From assembly GCF_001522545.3 (NCBI RefSeq), contig NC_031771.1:34735272-34799271 (forward strand): a stretch of DNA of 64,000 nt, in the 5' to 3' direction. Positions within the stretch are counted from its first letter, which is position 1. Each line of letters opens with the position of its first letter. The position numbers and the translations under genes were made by a program. Shown here piece by piece: positions 61,271 to 64,000 of this stretch. The stretch comes from Parus major (taxonomy: Eukaryota; Chordata; Aves; Passeriformes; Paridae). Below the pieces are notes generated by a model, which made no database searches, had not been told where the DNA came from, and saw only the letters and a list, made by a program, of their open reading frames with translations.

Positions 61271-63874
61271 CTGCCATTCAGTATCTATACCTACTTACAA
61301 ACAGAGAAACAGCTTTTGCATTAAATATGGATTTTTATTATAGTCCTGGTATAGGGGATACAGATTTAAATTTGTGTCCTGTGTGATGAAAAATGAGGCT
61401 TGATTATTGAAACCACCAAACTGCTGGGTGGTTTCTCACTCACTTGCTGAAACCTTTCTTTCTTGTATTAATAATTGAACAGGCCTGAAACTATCTTGCC
61501 ACAGCTTTGCTATTAGCAGTGTCAACTAATCCAGTTCTTAATTTCTCCATCCCTCAAAATATTTAATTCCTGTCATACGGGGCTGCACTCAGTCTCCCAC
61601 ACCTGAGATGACTGCTCCAACCCCCTTGACCCTTGGATACATGCACACATAACTTCTGCTCTCCTCAAAATACCACCTCCCCTCACATTTCAACTCTGCT
61701 ACCAATGTGCTAGGGTGCTTCTTATCTTGATTCCTGAGATCAGAGTACTTCTGAACCTGCCAGTCCCTGCTGATCTCTGTTAGGCAATTAGGTTAGAGGC
61801 ATGTCATGGCTGAGAGATGTATAAAAGGCATTTGCTGACATTACTTATCACATTCTGAAGTCTGCTTCCAAGAAATGGGAGAGACATGATCTCAGCCTGA
61901 TCTGAAGTTGCCCTTCTCCATTCAATTGCTTAGGTGGGATTCAAGTCCAGCTGAAAGGTGAGCCAGGTGAATGGTGACAGGACCGTCACTCTTTTGTTTT
62001 AATTCTGAATTACACTGATTTTAGCTTTCATGAAAGAATAGGATTTTTTGAATACCTGATATTAAAAAGCATAAGAGCAGCTAGGTAGTTAAATAACAGC
62101 TATAAGAAGAAAAATATTTCCCCTAATTTTTCTGCAAGTTGTAACTATGAGGGCAAAGCTTTTTAAATCTGCACTGCAAATCTTCAAAATATTTTAAGAA
62201 ATTATTTCTAAGAACTAGATAAATGTAACTAAAGCAAGAGACAGAGGTAATTTTCATCTTATAATTGTAATTTACTAAGCATAGGTTTATCCTTTAAGAT
62301 TATCTGGAAGACAGAACTGTGCAGACACAGTTGTCCATCTGTTTTCTGTCTTAAACTGAAATATCTGTAAAGAAATATCTTCATACATTTAAATGTGAAA
62401 TGGGTGGTAAAGCTTATGTATCCTGAACTGAGGAGGAGCAGAAATCAGAGAACTTACTCTCTCTTTACAGAAATATTACAAAACTCTTAAGGATTTCCAA
62501 AACTCAAACTCACAGTAAATCTAAAGAAACATATAACAAATATAAAATATCCTTCCCTCAGGACATTACTTTCTGCACATTGTTCCTCAAATCCTTGGAT
62601 TGAAGAAAAAAGAGATGTGTACAGTGAGATTTAAAATGTGGTCACGTGAGATTTGCAATTCCTTCATCAAGCTTTGTGGAACTGACAGTGCTCAACAGAT
62701 ACGTGCTTTTTTTCCCCCCTCTTTTCAATTTCAACTAAAGAGTAAACAAAATTACCAAAAGTAGATCGATACAAAAAGTTTCAATTTCTTCACAAGAGAA
62801 TAATGTTGTTTTATGTTTGGTATTCCCATCTGAGATTTAGATTCTCCTCTTCTTTGCTTCCTCTGAAACATGGTGAGTAATGGATGCCCAACACTGAAAA
62901 AAGTATGGGGAAAAACTGTGTTTGCTCTTGGTACTGTAACTGTTTACAGTGATATTTTGGGGTCATCTTTGGGATCAAGGCCCCTTTTACCAGTTTAGAT
63001 TATATAGTAGAAAATAATCCTCACTTCAATGCAGTTATAATCTTACTGGAAATGAATGACAAATGGAAGAGAGAGGGCAGACCCTTGACTTCTCCTTCAA
63101 GTATTAGTATTACCAATTTGGGTGTCTAGGTAGCTGGTGTAGCACCACAATATTAATTAATGTTAATTCATGGGTTTTGTATCACACCCCTTGATTGACA
63201 TGGTATTTTAGCAGTGCTCACAAGTGCTCCTATGAAGAATTCCATTGGGCTGATGTTGTTCCATTTTTATGCAATATGTGAATCTCTTGGTTTTAGCTGC
63301 ACAATTCATTATAGTTCTTTCTCCATTTCCTCAAATTAGGCACAGTCTGAATTACCTAGTTTGTCACAGGGCTCTAATTCACATCGACCAAGAAAGCAGC
63401 TGTGGTACTCAACTTCTTGCAAAATTTTCAATTTTCATAGAAGTTTTAAGATAAATTACCGTGTTGCTGGACATTACGTGTTCCCGTTTTTAATCTGATT
63501 TATTAATATAGGGGTGTTGAAGGATTTGGTTCTTTTTCTGACAGTAGCACCTACTTTATTCTATACTTCATGGTTTGAGACTTCTGGCAAAATATGAGAT
63601 CAGCCTCCACTCAATATTTCATATGCTGGCTGTGAGACCTTTCACTGCCTGCAGCTTTTCTGTCCACCAATTTTGGGAGAACTCTGCCTGCAGAAGGCTC
63701 GGTACTCTTTTCTGTAGAGAACTCAAACACTCATCTCTCTGCTGGGGATATTTTGAGTTCTCTAATACATCTCCATGTATGAAACTAACCACTCTGTTCA
63801 GCTTCATCTAGTGACTTCTGTGCTCAACTAATAGTAATTATCACTGTACAGAAAATCAGGCTATGAAAAGCCAG
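61271..63874. other. A+T-rich non-coding DNA
   Basis: No element is recognised. A modestly pyrimidine-rich part lies at about 61560-61740. The opposing frames at 63575-63811 lack signatures. Confidence 0.5.
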
Positions 63875-64000
63875 TGTCCAAAAAGGAGACAGAGGAGTCC
63901 TACATCTTTATTCAAACCCAGGGAGAGAGCCCAGCGGGACACACACCACGGGGTTTTCTCGGCGATTCAGAGGGTGCAGCCTCCTTTCATCCCAAACTCC
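63875..64000 (-). mobile_element. Edge of an antisense LTR element, cut by the window end
   Basis: Composition changes abruptly at TGTCCAAAAAGGAG (63875). Read on the reverse strand, the end is AATAAA (63907-63912 complement) followed about 30 bases later by a terminus TTTTTGGACA, i.e. polyadenylation signal, short tail and CA-3' of an LTR. The sequence beyond about 63920 is G+C- and CpG-rich (CAGCGGGACAC, CACGGGG, CTCGGCGATTC), which suggests a younger insertion than the other repeats here. Only about 126 bp is inside the window, so the element's type and whether internal genes follow cannot be judged. Confidence 0.5.

Noticed and set aside
1..64000. CRISPR arrays, bacterial operons, tRNA or rRNA genes
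   Set aside because: No regularly spaced repeats, cloverleaf sequences or rRNA signatures were seen, and the sequence is clearly vertebrate nuclear DNA.

Overview
This window looks like avian nuclear DNA, most likely from a songbird-like species. The sequence is strongly A+T-rich, shows vertebrate-style CpG depletion, and carries no bacterial gene layout. It contains three 3' ends of the CR1 LINE, including the typical avian CR1 terminus with imperfect 8-bp tail repeats, and three LTR-like fragments. The interspersed-repeat load is low, as expected in a bird. Species and chromosome cannot be named from the sequence alone.

I see no complete protein-coding gene. The open frames are short (126 codons at most), lie on both strands over the same bases, and mostly fall in conserved-looking non-coding DNA or repeats. 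The window is best read as a gene desert or the inside of a very large intron. Two places deserve a coding check. One is a 92-codon frame with a predicted membrane segment in a G+C-richer block (8966-9244). The other is a 61-bp exon-like segment with a good splice acceptor and donor (54972-55032).

Layout: 1-2.4 kb is A+T-rich with a CR1 tail near 1.1 kb. At 2.46-3.56 kb and 6.5-6.96 kb there are regulatory-looking blocks. At 9.0-9.9 kb there is a membrane-type ORF and an 80-bp inverted duplication. A longer CR1 3' end lies at 11.13-11.6 kb. From 15.6 to 17.4 kb the + strand is pyrimidine-rich. Regulatory-looking blocks follow near 18.5-19.3, 25.3-25.75 and 28.7-29.1 kb. A G+C-rich islet lies at 27.5-27.8 kb. 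A 130-bp segment is present twice in direct orientation at 29.37 and 34.00 kb. An LTR-like element occupies 34.48-34.88 kb. A strong regulatory-looking block lies at 35.35-35.97 kb, followed by an AT/GT microsatellite at 36.2 kb. Further blocks lie at 38.4-39.2, 40.2-40.5 and 45.1-45.4 kb. A hairpin cluster sits at 41.16-41.36 kb, an LTR-like fragment at 47.1-47.4 kb, and a reverse-strand CR1 at 50.5 kb. The densest regulatory-looking DNA is at 59.4-61.3 kb. An antisense LTR edge begins at 63.875 kb and runs off the window.

If the conserved-looking blocks are real, the window is a scattered array of distal developmental enhancers acting on a gene outside it. That is inference from sequence texture and transcription-factor motifs (TCF/LEF, paired SOX, POU dimer, homeodomain cores), not from alignment. 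Base composition and conservation were judged by eye and not computed.
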